Below, piece after piece: positions 37,849 to 48,240 of a stretch of 64,000 nucleotides of DNA. The translations under genes and the position numbers were made by a program. Position 1 is the stretch's first letter, and every line of letters starts with the position of its first letter. The notes below the pieces were generated by a model. The model was not told the origin of the DNA. It did no database searches and was given only the letters and a program-made list of their open reading frames with translations. This DNA is from Sphingomonadales bacterium UBA7471 (GTDB lineage Bacteria; Pseudomonadota; Alphaproteobacteria; Sphingomonadales; Sphingomonadaceae). The stretch covers positions 8,277-72,276 of the forward strand of contig DLOZ01000013.1 in NCBI GenBank assembly GCA_002479765.1. Reading direction: 5' to 3'.

Positions 37849-38880
37849 TCAAGTGCGCTCGACATAGGTTACAGCATCGCCTGCTGAAATGCCCAAGGCG
37901 CGTGCACAATTGCTGTCGATAATGACATTATCGCCTTGATCATCGATCCAGCCATAGGCGGCTTTAAACGCATGTAGATGGCCCAGCGTTATCAGCTTCT
38001 TTTCACCTGATTTATGTTCGCCAACGTCATCGCTGACGGCAGTTATTTTGACGTCTTTCGCGTCACGGATGCTGCGAATTTGATCTGTACGCGCGGTCAT
38101 CGTCGGGCCGCCGTCAAAGATATCGATGTAATTTTCCCAAGCAAATCCCTCGTTCTCAAGCATACGCATTGCAGCGCGGCCGGAAGGATGCGGTACGCCG
38201 ATGACGGTCTTTGCACTATCGGGAAGCATGGCAATGTAGACAGGGTGCTTTGGCATCAGGTCAGCGATAAACTGGTTGCCGAATTTTGCGTTAAATTCAT
38301 CCGCCTCTTGAAAGCTCATGCCGAAAAAGCGGCCAGCGACACCGTCCCAAAACGGCGATCCGCCAGCTTCGTCGATGACACCACGCAATTCTGCGATTGT
38401 GCGGTCGGCAAATCTTGCGCGGTGGTTGCGAATGAACAGATAACGGCTGCGCGCAATCAACATACCTAAGCCGCCAGCCCGCTCGCCGGGATGCAGGAAC
38501 AATCCGCCAACTTCGGTCGCGCCCTCGAGGTCCGTTGACAGATTAAGGATGTCCGCACGGAACGTCCGTTCAAGTTCAACGCTATGCTGCGTCAGCGCGC
38601 CGATGCGATAGCTATAGAATGGCCATTTTTGGCCAACTTTGCCAAATATCTGGCATGTGCCGCGCACTTCGCCTGTCGCGGTGTTTTGCAGAACGAAAAC
38701 ATACAAATCGTCGGCGACTTCCTCTCCCACGCGATCGAAACCGGCGGCCGACCGCTCCAGCTTTTGCATCAGAGCCTTCCGGTCGGGTGGCAGGTTGGTG
38801 AACCCGCCGCCTGTCCTTTTGGCCATTTCATAAATTGGCTGAAGATCGTTCAAATCTGCCGGACGGATGATGAAGGTCAT
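37849..38880 (-). CDS. astA: arginine N-succinyltransferase
   Basis: 343 residues, matching the AstA family. The N-terminus IIRPADLNDLQPIYEMAKRTGGGFTNLP and the FGMSFQEADEFNAKFGNQFIADLMP segment near residue 200 are family marks. It transfers a succinyl group from succinyl-CoA to the alpha-amino group of arginine, the first step of the pathway. It overlaps the M20 gene by 4 nt, so the M20 protein is translated just before it. Confidence 0.95.
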   Translation of the reverse strand: MTFIIRPADLNDLQPIYEMAKRTGGGFTNLPPDRKALMQKLERSAAGFDRVGEEVADDLYVFVLQNTATGEVRGTCQIFGKVGQKWPFYSYRIGALTQHSVELERTFRADILNLSTDLEGATEVGGLFLHPGERAGGLGMLIARSRYLFIRNHRARFADRTIAELRGVIDEAGGSPFWDGVAGRFFGMSFQEADEFNAKFGNQFIADLMPKHPVYIAMLPDSAKTVIGVPHPSGRAAMRMLENEGFAWENYIDIFDGGPTMTARTDQIRSIRDAKDVKITAVSDDVGEHKSGEKKLITLGHLHAFKAAYGWIDDQGDNVIIDSNCARALGISAGDAVTYVERT

Positions 38881-40085
38881 AAAGTCCCTTTTTCTGATAA
38901 GCGCATAATCGTCAGCGCCGATAATTGTGCGCGTTCGACCAAACTTTCGACGATGAGGAATTCATCCGAACTGTGAATGCTGCCCCCGCGCACGCCCATC
39001 GTATCGACAACGGGCACACCGCAGGCGGCGATATTATTTCCATCACATACGCCGCCGCTGGAACGCCATGCGACTGTTATGCCCAGATCAGCGCCGCACT
39101 GCTTGACCAAGCCAAACAGCTTCGCAGCCTCGTCATCAATGGGCTTTGGCGGGCGACCGAAACTGCCGTGCAGATGCGCACGCACATCATGTTCATGTTC
39201 AATGTCGGCAATAACCCTGCGCAGGTCCACGTCCGTCTGCTGCACAATCTCTGGCGTGCGCGGGCGAAAGTTTACCCGCAATATCGCATGATCGGGCACG
39301 ACATTATTGGGACCGCCGCCGTCAATTTTGGCGGGGTTCACCGAAAGGCCTTCGCGCGAAAGTCGCTTGAGCCGCAGCGCAAGGTCGGCCGCCGCCAAAA
39401 GCGCGTTGCGTCCATCGTCGGGGTTCCGGCCCGCATGCGCCGATTTGCCCGCAATGATGATGGAGAAATTGCCGCTTCCGCCACGCTCACCCGCCAGCGT
39501 ACCGTCGGGCAATGCGGGTTCATAAGTGAGCGCAGCAAGCTTGTTTTGCGCAAGTTGTGCGATCAATTTTGCGGATGATGGCGAGCCAACTTCTTCATCG
39601 CTGTTGATGAGTATCTGGTATCCCGTTTGCGTAAGTTTTCCGGACGACTCCGCAGCCTTTAATGCGGCAAGCATAACAGCAATGCCGCCCTTCATGTCGG
39701 CCACACCGGGGCCATTGAGCGTGGCATCGTCAAGCCAGCGCAATGTCTGAAAACTGTGGTCTGCTGGAAACACGGTGTCCATATGTCCGGTAAATAGCAA
39801 TTGTGCCCGACATTCAGGGCGAACGGTCATCAGCAAATGCTGCCCATGCGCCACTGTGGTCACCGTTCCGTCAGATAGTACGCGATCCACAGGTTCGGGT
39901 TCAACAAGAGTTACTTCGCCAGGCAGGGCCGTGAATGCGTCTGCGAGCAAATTGGCAGTGGTGGCAAGGCCGTCAAGATTGCCCGAGCCACTGTTGATGG
40001 CGGCCCAGTTCTGGACTTGGCCAAGCATAGGTGGTTGCTCTATGGTTTCAAGCGCCTGTTGTTCGCTGGCAGATAGCGTGTGCAT
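38877..40085 (-). CDS. M20 family zinc peptidase/deacylase (glutamate-carboxypeptidase-like), hydrolase of the ast operon
   Basis: 402 residues. Metal and catalytic residues are visible: FTGHMDTVFP, GPGVADMKGG, NSDEEVGSP and GGSIHSSDEFL. The fold is M20 (CPG2/ArgE-like), not the M14 fold of AstE. It overlaps astA by 4 nt. M20 enzymes hydrolyse amide bonds of acylated amino acids, so it could release succinate from succinylornithine or succinylglutamate in place of AstE; this is inference. It could also be an unrelated peptidase. Confidence 0.85.
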   Translation of the reverse strand: MHTLSASEQQALETIEQPPMLGQVQNWAAINSGSGNLDGLATTANLLADAFTALPGEVTLVEPEPVDRVLSDGTVTTVAHGQHLLMTVRPECRAQLLFTGHMDTVFPADHSFQTLRWLDDATLNGPGVADMKGGIAVMLAALKAAESSGKLTQTGYQILINSDEEVGSPSSAKLIAQLAQNKLAALTYEPALPDGTLAGERGGSGNFSIIIAGKSAHAGRNPDDGRNALLAAADLALRLKRLSREGLSVNPAKIDGGGPNNVVPDHAILRVNFRPRTPEIVQQTDVDLRRVIADIEHEHDVRAHLHGSFGRPPKPIDDEAAKLFGLVKQCGADLGITVAWRSSGGVCDGNNIAACGVPVVDTMGVRGGSIHSSDEFLIVESLVERAQLSALTIMRLSEKGTL

Positions 40086-40135
40086 GTCGCATTCTTAGCC
40101 TTGGATAATCCAAAGAGCCACCCCTGCTATATGCG

Positions 40136-40957
40136 TTAACCCACTTCCTTTGCCAGAGCGCACCATTCCGATATGGTGACCGTTTCGGGGCGGCGATCTT
40201 CGGCTATTCCGGCGGCGCTCAACGCTTCTAACGCGCCGGCGACGCCCTTCAGGCTCTGGCGCAACATTTTGCGGCGCTGGCCAAAGGCGGCTCCTGTCAG
40301 ATTTTCGAGCACAGACATTTTGACATCTGCGGGCGCATCCTTCGGCGTGATGTGCACCACCGCCGACATCACCTTTGGCGGGGGCGTAAATGCGGAACGG
40401 TGAACAGGCATCGCAATTGCCGCATTTGACCGCCATTGCGCCAATATCGCGAGCCGGCCAAATGCACCCGTGCCCGGCGCTGCGATAATACGGTCTGCGA
40501 CTTCACGTTGGAACATCAATGTCAGGCTTTTCCAACGTGGCGGCCATTCGTTGCCGCCCAGCCAGCCCACCGCAAGCGCAGTGCCCACATTGTACGGCAG
40601 GTTTGAAACAACGTGAAACGGTGCACCAATTTCAGCGAAGGGATCGATTTTTAACGCATCGCCTTCAATCACGCGAAGCTGGCCCGGAAATGCCTCTGAC
40701 AGATCGGCTAAGGCAGGAAGGCAACGATGGTCGCGCTCAACGGCCAGCACCTGCGCCCCTGCACGCAGGAGCGCTCTGGTGAGGCCGCCGGGGCCGGGGC
40801 CAACTTCGTATACATGCTCGCCCGCCAAGCTGCCGGGAATCGCGGCAATGCGATCGAGCAGCTTTTCATCGAACAGGAAATTTTGGCCAAGCGCCTTACT
40901 TGCGGACAAACCATGTCGCGCAATGACGTCTCTAAGCGGAGGGAGCGACACCGTCAT
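40136..40957 (-). CDS. rsmA: 16S rRNA (adenine(1518)-N(6)/adenine(1519)-N(6))-dimethyltransferase
   Basis: KsgA, 273 residues. LGQNFLFDEKLLDRIAAI at the N-terminus, GPGPGGLTRALL as SAM motif I, and NLPYNVGTAL as the NLPY catalytic motif are all present. It dimethylates two adenines of helix 45 late in small-subunit assembly. It overlaps pdxA by 4 nt. A 50-nt gap to the M20 gene has no terminator, so the ast genes may be read from the same transcript. Confidence 0.97.
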   Translation of the reverse strand: MTVSLPPLRDVIARHGLSASKALGQNFLFDEKLLDRIAAIPGSLAGEHVYEVGPGPGGLTRALLRAGAQVLAVERDHRCLPALADLSEAFPGQLRVIEGDALKIDPFAEIGAPFHVVSNLPYNVGTALAVGWLGGNEWPPRWKSLTLMFQREVADRIIAAPGTGAFGRLAILAQWRSNAAIAMPVHRSAFTPPPKVMSAVVHITPKDAPADVKMSVLENLTGAAFGQRRKMLRQSLKGVAGALEALSAAGIAEDRRPETVTISEWCALAKEVG

Positions 40958-41973
40958 CCGCCAAGATCGGCCGCAGCAAGGCGATGCAGCGCCGCAGATT
41001 CAGCCATCTTAATGGCCGCAATCATCGACAGCGGAAGCGCCATGTTCTTGCCAGCAATTCCGAACGCCGTGCCATGGTCTGGCGAGGTACGGACAACGGG
41101 GAGCCCGAGCGTAATGTTTACCGCATCATGAAAATACAGCGTTTTCAAAGGAATGAGGGCCTGATCATGATAAGCGCACAAGGCCGCGTCATAATGCGAC
41201 CGCGCTTCGGCATGAAACATCGTGTCGGCAGGCAAGGGGCCAACAACCTCGATGCCTTCACCACGAATCTGTTCAATCGCGGGTTCAAATATGTCCAGTT
41301 CCTCGCGGCCCATATTGCCTGATTCGCCAGCGTGCGGATTAAACCCAGCAACGGCCAGGCGTGGATTTGCAATGCCAAAATTGCGCTGCAGGCCCTTGGC
41401 TGTCGCACGCAGGCGTTGGCGGATAAGCCGACCGTCAAGCTTCTCCGCGACGGACGCGAGCGGGATATGCGTCGTCATCGGGACAACGCGCAGGTCAGGG
41501 CCCGCAAGCATCATCACGGCATTGTTTTTGGAAACGCCGCAACGCTCTGCAATGAACTCGGTCTGGCCGGGATGGGTGAAGCCTACCGCGTATAATTGCG
41601 CCTTGGATACAGGGCCTGTGACCAATGCCGCGGCACTGCCAGCACGGGCAAAGCCAATCGCCATTTCAAGCGCTTGATAGGCGCAATGCGCGCCATCAAG
41701 ATCCGGAATACCCGGAACAATTGAAATGCAGTTATGCACTTGGATAACCGGAAGAGCCGTATCAAAATGCGCAAAGGTTTCGGCCGGATCTTCGATGCGG
41801 ACAACCGGACCATTCCAGTGCGGCGCGAAGCTGGCGATATCACCAATTGCGAAGAAAGGCGCCAAGCCAGCCGCGTGGCGGGCCTCCCACGCTTTGCCAA
41901 TTATCTCCGGCCCTATGCCCGCCGGGTCACCGACCGAAACGGCCAGTGGCAGTTCCAGTCGGCCAACCGACAT
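40954..41973 (-). CDS. pdxA: 4-hydroxythreonine-4-phosphate dehydrogenase
   Basis: 339 residues; NAD-dependent step of the DXP-dependent pyridoxal phosphate pathway. SVGDPAGIGPEI at the N-terminus, the metal-binding HPGQTEF region, and GFNPHAGESGNMGREE near residue 200 are family marks. The start shares one base with the surA stop (TAATG) and its end overlaps rsmA. The order surA-pdxA-rsmA is conserved in proteobacteria. Confidence 0.97.
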   Translation of the reverse strand: MSVGRLELPLAVSVGDPAGIGPEIIGKAWEARHAAGLAPFFAIGDIASFAPHWNGPVVRIEDPAETFAHFDTALPVIQVHNCISIVPGIPDLDGAHCAYQALEMAIGFARAGSAAALVTGPVSKAQLYAVGFTHPGQTEFIAERCGVSKNNAVMMLAGPDLRVVPMTTHIPLASVAEKLDGRLIRQRLRATAKGLQRNFGIANPRLAVAGFNPHAGESGNMGREELDIFEPAIEQIRGEGIEVVGPLPADTMFHAEARSHYDAALCAYHDQALIPLKTLYFHDAVNITLGLPVVRTSPDHGTAFGIAGKNMALPLSMIAAIKMAESAALHRLAAADLGG

Positions 41974-43313
41974 CAGTTATATTCGATAACAGCGTCGCGG
42001 CGCAAATCGCGTAGGTAAATCCGGGCGCGTTTGTTTACGCGCTCTTCTTCCAGCCGTGACATAATTTCGTCGAAGCTTTCAGATGCAGCTTCCTGCGGGG
42101 CATCACGACCACATAAGACGAAAACGCGAACGCCGTCTTGCAGCGAGCCATAAGGCGGTGTCGATTGTCCAATCTGCAGATCCAACATGACTTGCTGCAA
42201 CGGGGCAGGAAGCTCGCGGATTTTAATGCCGTCGCGGTTGACCACATCGGCGCCCAGTTTGCGCGCCATTTCGTCAGCGGCACCACAGCCCGTGATTTGC
42301 TGCGTTTCTTCGCTAAATTGTTTTACCAGCGGCGCAACGTCGGCTTCCGCTGTTCCTTTTGGAAAGGTGATCGCGATCTGTTTTAAGCTCAGCACGGAAT
42401 CGCGTGGGTCGGACGTTGCGACCTGACGCGTGTCGATCAATAGCAATATCGAAATCCCGCCGGGGGAGGCAACAGCCTGGATCTCGTTTGCGTTCATGTT
42501 GGCTGCAGCATTGGCGAGCGACTGGGGCAGCTGCGCCAAGGAAAGCCATCCAAGGTCACCGCCGACTGACGCGGTTGAGGCTTCCGAAAACTGCCGCGCA
42601 TATGCAACAAAGTTACCGCCTCGCCGAAGCTGGTCGATAATTTTCTTCGCGTTCTCGGTGACCGCTGGCATCGTTTCCGGCGTTGCAGACAAATAAATCT
42701 CGCCCAAACGATATTCCGTTGTTCCCTTAGTAGCCTTGATACGCTCGATAATGGCATTCACTTCATCGTCGCTGACATTGGCCGATGGCCGCACATTACG
42801 CGACAATAGGCGGCTCCAGGAAAGCTCGCCTTTAATCTGGCGCTTCAACGTCGCTACCGATGAACCGATAGAAATCAGATATTTTTCCACTTCATTCGCA
42901 GGCCGATTGAAATTCTGCTGCGCGACGCGATTGAAATACTGATTCACTTCCGCGTCGGTGACTTCAATCTCATTGGCGGCGGCTTCTTGGATTTGCAGCG
43001 TTTCATCAATCAGGTTCGTCAAAATCTGTGCACGGAAACGCGCCAATTCTTCAGGGGGCAGCTTATTTTCATTGGCAGCAACGATCAACGCGAGGCGATG
43101 ATCAATGTCCGTGCCTGTAATAATTTCGCCATTCACTTGCGCCGTCGCACGGCGCACATTGGGGTCATTTTTACCAAATAGCTGCTGTCCGTCTGGAATC
43201 GACGATGTGGTTTCTTGTGCACCATCATCGCCGACAGTTTGTGCGATCAGCGGTGTCAGCGCCGTTGCGGAAACGAGCAGAGCGACGAGGGACAGGCGCT
43301 TGAATAACTTCAT
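41973..43313 (-). CDS. surA: periplasmic peptidyl-prolyl isomerase/chaperone SurA
   Basis: 446 residues. A Sec signal (MKLFKRLSLVALLVSATALTPLIAQ) is followed by an N-terminal chaperone domain (RRATAQVNGEIITGTDIDHRL) and at least one parvulin-type rotamase domain (YRLGEIYLSATPE... and LKQIAITFPKGTAEAD). It escorts outer-membrane proteins, including LptD, to the BAM complex. It lies 105 nt downstream of lptD on the same strand, consistent with co-regulation. Confidence 0.94.
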   Translation of the reverse strand: MKLFKRLSLVALLVSATALTPLIAQTVGDDGAQETTSSIPDGQQLFGKNDPNVRRATAQVNGEIITGTDIDHRLALIVAANENKLPPEELARFRAQILTNLIDETLQIQEAAANEIEVTDAEVNQYFNRVAQQNFNRPANEVEKYLISIGSSVATLKRQIKGELSWSRLLSRNVRPSANVSDDEVNAIIERIKATKGTTEYRLGEIYLSATPETMPAVTENAKKIIDQLRRGGNFVAYARQFSEASTASVGGDLGWLSLAQLPQSLANAAANMNANEIQAVASPGGISILLLIDTRQVATSDPRDSVLSLKQIAITFPKGTAEADVAPLVKQFSEETQQITGCGAADEMARKLGADVVNRDGIKIRELPAPLQQVMLDLQIGQSTPPYGSLQDGVRVFVLCGRDAPQEAASESFDEIMSRLEEERVNKRARIYLRDLRRDAVIEYN

Positions 43314-43418
43314 TGATTTTCATCCAGTACACAGACAGTTCGAGGGGACGGATAAACAGGCACTGCTGAACAGCAGATGAGCAGCATCATCCTTCTCCGC
43401 GAATTTATTCCGGATGCT

Positions 43419-45650
43419 TTACACACCGAGATTGCGAAATGCCAGACGGAACAGAAAGCTGTTTCCACGCTGCGAATCTCCGACAGGCTGATAGTCGCGC
43501 CGCCACGCCAGGCTTAACGACAAGCAGTCGTCGTCATAGGAAATGCCAACCCGGTGCCGGATGGGGTCGAAGCCATCGGAAATGCTTGTTGGATCCTCTG
43601 CTGTGTCCGTCAAATCGACAATGGTAGATCCAAATACCGACCAAAAACGTGCAACACGCACGCGTCCTGCCAAACGAATTTCTTCGCGGTCAGTGAGGTC
43701 TTCTAGGGTCGGGCCGATATTGCGATTGAGCTTCAGATAACCCGCCTGAACATATGTGCCGCGGGATCCTATTGTGGCATCGATCTCATTACGGCGTATC
43801 GACAAATTGTCTTTATCCAGGCGGAAGCGGTGTGTGAGTTTCACCAAGTCTTTGAAACGAAATTCCGACCTGCCGACAATATCCGATGCTTTGTCCGATA
43901 GGCCCGTTCCATCAGGGAAAATCGACCCTCGGTCGGACAGGCGGTAACTTTGACCCAAGTTGATGTTCGCGGTAAAGTCGGATTTGCGTAATGCCCAGTC
44001 GAACCCATATGTAATGCGCAGGTCGTCTTCAAAGCGGTCGTAGCCGGGGAATCGGTTAAGCGCGAACAGGGTGCTGTCTTCCAAATCTACGGCGCGCGAA
44101 TCTTCATTTGGTATGTTCAAATTGGAAATCGACGGCGCTGCGACCATTTGGACGCGGGGCGTAAGAATCTGCGTGCCACCAAAGGCTTTGCCGACAAAAG
44201 GCCATTTAATATCCGCTGCGGTGGCGAAAATAGCGCGGTGCTGCCACCCTGTATCTCCGCGGTATATCGCAGTCAGCGTGCTGGCATTTTCGTCGCTATG
44301 GTACACATCCCCGCGCGCGAGCGCCGTGAGCGTTAGTTCCTGCCCAAGCGCGGTTATTTTGCGCAGATCCCATTTGGCCGACGAAAATGCGCGCTGCGTG
44401 TCTTGGCCCTCGGTCCGGCTGATGGCCAGGCTGTTTGCTTGAAGCTGGATTGTGCCGCCGACAATGGGGGCATCCATGCGCAGGCGGTAATCCAGTTCGG
44501 GCAGCGCTATTGGCGCTAGGCCTTGGCGGTCGCTGACGCGCAGGGTCTGGACTGCCCAGCCTGCGAGCGAGAAGTAGCTGTTGTCACCAATCCGTTCGGC
44601 AGCAAAGGTCGAGCGGAGCCTGTCATCCCGGCTGATGTCATAACGCCGCAAAAACGTGCGGTCCGACGCATAACGGCCGGATGCTGAAATAGACCAATTG
44701 GGGTCGAGCTGGAACTTGGCTGCGCCTTCGAGATAGCCACGGAAAACATCTGCGCCGACAGGTGTCGAAGTGCCGCCTGTGTTGATACGATTGCTGTAGG
44801 TTCCGTATGCGCTCAGTTCGATAGCGCCATTTTTTTCGAGCGTCCGGAAATTTAGTCTGCCCAAAGGTGCTGCGCCGGTAAAAGCGGTTATCGCTGCAGT
44901 CGCATCCCGATTTTCGGATATGCGCCAATAATAAGATTGCTCAAGCTCAGCGCCGTTATTCCGCGAAAAGCCAATGCTGGGTACAAGAAAGCCGCTGCCA
45001 GCTTTGGTATCGACGGGGTGCGACAGGAATGGCAGCGGAATGACCGGCAGGCCAAACAGTTCGATCCGTGCGCCATTGTAAACAACGCGTTTTTTGCTGG
45101 GGTCATAGACGACCTTAACCGCTTTGACTTCCCAGCTTGGTTTTTTGGGACAGCCGTCGACGTCAATTACTTTGCAGGCCGTATATGCCGCATAATCAAG
45201 CGTATAAATGCCATCTTTCCGCCCACCGCGCTTGGCAGCAAGCCGGCTTTCGTCCGCCAAAACGACAAGCAGATTGTCGATGACGCCGTCTTTTAGTGCG
45301 TCTGTGAGTTCAATTTTGTCCCCATAAGCGAGGTCGTCTTCTGGGCCGATGGCGCGGATCGCGCCTTCAGCGAAAACCCTCCCGCTTTTGCGGTCCCAGA
45401 TGATATTGTCTGCGCGCAATGTGTAGCCGTCGCGACTGACAATCACATTGCCTTTTGCGGAGACGGTTTCTGTGTTGGAGTCATATTCAACAACAGCAGC
45501 ATCGAACTCGATTTGGTCGCTGGCCTTTTGTGCGGCTGCCGCTGAGGGCCCCGTTTGGGCCAATGCGACAGACGACACAGACCCGCATCCGATGAAAATC
45601 GGAACAAGCAAAAAGCGCGATAAAAAGGTGCGGGTGGCGGGGATGTTCAT
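43419..45650 (-). CDS. lptD: LPS assembly protein LptD
   Basis: 743 residues from the ATG at 45650 (MNIPATRTFLSRF, a Sec signal). Residues 30-200 are the periplasmic OstA/LptA-like jellyroll (YDSNTETVSAKGNVIVSRDGYTLRADNI), followed by a C-terminal beta-barrel of antiparallel aromatic-ended strands ending LFRLAFRNLGV. It inserts lipopolysaccharide into the outer leaflet. Conserved order lptD-surA-pdxA-rsmA supports the call. Confidence 0.95.
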   Translation of the reverse strand: MNIPATRTFLSRFLLVPIFIGCGSVSSVALAQTGPSAAAAQKASDQIEFDAAVVEYDSNTETVSAKGNVIVSRDGYTLRADNIIWDRKSGRVFAEGAIRAIGPEDDLAYGDKIELTDALKDGVIDNLLVVLADESRLAAKRGGRKDGIYTLDYAAYTACKVIDVDGCPKKPSWEVKAVKVVYDPSKKRVVYNGARIELFGLPVIPLPFLSHPVDTKAGSGFLVPSIGFSRNNGAELEQSYYWRISENRDATAAITAFTGAAPLGRLNFRTLEKNGAIELSAYGTYSNRINTGGTSTPVGADVFRGYLEGAAKFQLDPNWSISASGRYASDRTFLRRYDISRDDRLRSTFAAERIGDNSYFSLAGWAVQTLRVSDRQGLAPIALPELDYRLRMDAPIVGGTIQLQANSLAISRTEGQDTQRAFSSAKWDLRKITALGQELTLTALARGDVYHSDENASTLTAIYRGDTGWQHRAIFATAADIKWPFVGKAFGGTQILTPRVQMVAAPSISNLNIPNEDSRAVDLEDSTLFALNRFPGYDRFEDDLRITYGFDWALRKSDFTANINLGQSYRLSDRGSIFPDGTGLSDKASDIVGRSEFRFKDLVKLTHRFRLDKDNLSIRRNEIDATIGSRGTYVQAGYLKLNRNIGPTLEDLTDREEIRLAGRVRVARFWSVFGSTIVDLTDTAEDPTSISDGFDPIRHRVGISYDDDCLSLSLAWRRDYQPVGDSQRGNSFLFRLAFRNLGV

Positions 45651-45825
45651 AAAAACCGTGCAGTCCTTTATCGCCGCTATCGCATTGGGTCCACCCATCA
45701 TCCCATTTAACGCTGTATTTGCGATTAACCGTGGGAATTTATCCCCTATCTTTTGCTTTAATCCAAGGGTGAATTAGGCCTATAGACCTGTAAACCCGTT
45801 ATCCGCAAAAAGGCATATCATTTCC

Positions 45826-47283
45826 ATGAAGATCAATTTTTCCGATGCACGCCCCCAAGATGCTGACGTTCTCGCGTTCATCGTAACAAAAACTACCTTC
45901 GCCGACTTCACATTTCCTTTGGAAAATAGCGACATCGTGCACGCGACCGCAAAATTGGCGCGTTTTGAAGGTGCGGCGGGGCAAAGCTTCCTGCTCATCA
46001 ACGAAGAGGGCGGGAAGCTTGTTCGGATCATTTTGGTCGGTGTCGCGGATGGTGAAGCCGGCGATTATCAAAAGGCGGGCGGCGACATTGTTGCCAAGGT
46101 TCAGACATCTGGGGCCAAACATATTGCCATTCATGGCACGAACCTGAGCGCAAAGGCGGCTGCAGAAACGGCTTATGGCGCAACATTGCGCAACTGGCGC
46201 ATGGACAAATACCGCACCAAATTGGCGGAAACGTCAAAGCCGACGGTGGAAACATTGACGGTGGTAAGCGCGCCTGCAGACGCAAGCACGCTGTGGCCGA
46301 GCTATCATGCAATCGCGGAAGGCGTTGCGTTGACCAAGGAACTGGTCACCGAACCTGCCAATATCATTTACCCGGAAAGCTTTGTTGAACGCTGTAAGCA
46401 TCTTGCGGAGCTTGGTGTCGAAATCAGCGTGCTGGATGACAAGGACATGTCCGCGCTTGGCATGGGCGCATTGCTTGGCGTCGCGCAAGGCTCACGCCGT
46501 CCGGCCCGTTTGCTGGTGATGAAGTGGGACGGCACCGGCGGTTCGCAAGAACGTCCCGTTGCTTTGGTCGGCAAGGGCGTAACCTTTGATACCGGCGGCA
46601 TTTCCATCAAGCCAGCCGCGGGCATGGAAGATATGAAGTGGGATATGGGCGGCGCAGGCGCCGTCGCAGGCGCGATGAAGGCGCTCGCGGGACGTAAGGC
46701 AAAGGCCTACGTCGTCGGCGTCTGCGGCCTTGTCGAGAACATGCCTGACGGCAACGCACAACGCCCGGGCGACATTGTGACATCAATGTCCGGCCAAACC
46801 ATTGAGGTGCTGAATACCGACGCAGAAGGGCGTCTGGTGCTGTGTGATGCGCTGCATTGGGTTCAGGAAAATTATAACCCCGAATATATTGTCGATCTCG
46901 CAACATTGACCGGCGCGATTATCGTATCGCTGGGCAGTGAATATGCTGGCCTGTTCTCGAACAGCGATGAACTCGCCGATAAGCTGACCGCTGCTGGCAA
47001 AGCCTCTGGCGACCCGCTGTGGCGTTTCCCGCTTTCGAAGGCCTATGACAAAATGATCGACAGCCCGATTGCCGACATGAAGAATATCGGTGGCAAGGGC
47101 GCTGGTTCCATCACCGCCGCACAATTCTTGGGTCGTTTCATCAAGGACGGCGTGAAATGGGCGCATTTGGACATCGCCGGGACCGTATGGGCCGATAAAG
47201 CGGGGCCGGTGTGGGATAAGGGCGCAACGGGCTTTGGCGTGCGTTTGCTTGACCGGTTTGTCGCAGACAACTTCGAAGGTTGA
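45826..47283 (+). CDS. pepA: leucyl aminopeptidase (cytosol aminopeptidase, M17)
   Basis: 485 residues. Metal site: VGKGVTFDTGGISIKPAAGMEDMKWDMGGA and NTDAEGRLVLCDAL contain the Lys, Asp and Glu ligands of the family. It releases N-terminal amino acids. It is divergent from lptD with about 175 nt between the starts and is followed 12 nt later by holC, the usual pepA-holC order. Confidence 0.97.
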   Translation: MKINFSDARPQDADVLAFIVTKTTFADFTFPLENSDIVHATAKLARFEGAAGQSFLLINEEGGKLVRIILVGVADGEAGDYQKAGGDIVAKVQTSGAKHIAIHGTNLSAKAAAETAYGATLRNWRMDKYRTKLAETSKPTVETLTVVSAPADASTLWPSYHAIAEGVALTKELVTEPANIIYPESFVERCKHLAELGVEISVLDDKDMSALGMGALLGVAQGSRRPARLLVMKWDGTGGSQERPVALVGKGVTFDTGGISIKPAAGMEDMKWDMGGAGAVAGAMKALAGRKAKAYVVGVCGLVENMPDGNAQRPGDIVTSMSGQTIEVLNTDAEGRLVLCDALHWVQENYNPEYIVDLATLTGAIIVSLGSEYAGLFSNSDELADKLTAAGKASGDPLWRFPLSKAYDKMIDSPIADMKNIGGKGAGSITAAQFLGRFIKDGVKWAHLDIAGTVWADKAGPVWDKGATGFGVRLLDRFVADNFEG

Positions 47284-47295
47284 TGTTGCCGCGAC

Positions 47296-47727
47296 ATGCA
47301 GGTCGATTTTTATCAACTCACGCGCGATCCTGCTGAAAAAGTTCTGCCTGCTATTGCCCAACGAATCTTGGACAATAAAGGGCGCTTGCTGATTATCAGT
47401 GATGATGCGGGCCAACTGGATGCGATCTCTGCAGCGTTGTGGACCGCACGTCCGGACAGTTTTTTAGCGCATGCAAAATCGGGGGAGGGCGATGATGCAC
47501 TTCAACCGATATTGTTGTCGCATCATACCGATGCACCAAATGGCGCCAAATTTGTTGCGCTGGCTGACGGACATTGGCGAGCGGTGACCGCGGATTTTGA
47601 GCGGGTTTTTTATCTTTTTCCGCCGGAACAGACTGACAATGCGCGGTCGGCATGGCGCACATTGGGCGATGGGGTAGAGCGCCGCTATTGGAAACAGGAC
47701 GGCGGCAAATGGGTTCAGGGCCCATAA
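47296..47727 (+). CDS. holC: DNA polymerase III subunit chi
   Basis: 143 residues. N-terminus [25 protein letters not shown] followed by ADGHWRAV and [21 protein letters not shown] match the HolC family. It is part of the clamp-loader complex, linking it to SSB. Its place directly behind pepA is the classical context. Confidence 0.93.
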   Translation: MQVDFYQLTRDPAEKVLPAIAQRILDNKGRLLIISDDAGQLDAISAALWTARPDSFLAHAKSGEGDDALQPILLSHHTDAPNGAKFVALADGHWRAVTADFERVFYLFPPEQTDNARSAWRTLGDGVERRYWKQDGGKWVQGP

Positions 47728-47794
47728 AGCTTGCACTCAACGTGCAGCGACGTTAGATGCGCGCCAAATTCCCCCTACACATATGGAGCGTTTC

Positions 47795-48217
47795 ATGTCG
47801 GTTACCCGCACTTTTTCGATCATTAAGCCTGACGCAACGCGTCGCAACCTGACTGGTGCAGTCACCAAGATGCTTGAAGAAGCCGGCCTGCGCGTCGTTG
47901 CTTCAAAGCGTATCCACATGACCCGCGAACAGGCCGAAGGCTTCTACGCGGTGCACCGTGAGCGCCCGTTCTTTGGCGAACTCGTTGATTTCATGATCAG
48001 CGGCCCAGTCGTCGTTCAGGTTCTTGAAGGCGAAAACGCCATGCAGCGTAACCGCGACATCATGGGCGCGACGAACCCTGCCAATGCTGAACCCGGCACG
48101 ATCCGCAAGGAACTGGCCGAAAGCATCGAAGCGAACAGCGTCCACGGTTCGGACAGCGAAGAAAACGCAGCGATTGAAATCGCCTACTTCTTCAAGCCAG
48201 AAGAAATCGTCGGCTAA
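47795..48217 (+). CDS. ndk: nucleoside diphosphate kinase
   Basis: 140 residues. Start [18 protein letters not shown] at 47795 with GGAG 8 nt upstream; the ATG at 47783 is the ribosome-site region itself. The active-site His is in [13 protein letters not shown] / [12 protein letters not shown]. It equilibrates nucleoside di- and triphosphates with ATP. A hairpin lies after the stop. Confidence 0.97.
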   Translation: MSVTRTFSIIKPDATRRNLTGAVTKMLEEAGLRVVASKRIHMTREQAEGFYAVHRERPFFGELVDFMISGPVVVQVLEGENAMQRNRDIMGATNPANAEPGTIRKELAESIEANSVHGSDSEENAAIEIAYFFKPEEIVG

Positions 48218-48240
48218 ACCCGATCAACCCAAGATTATCT

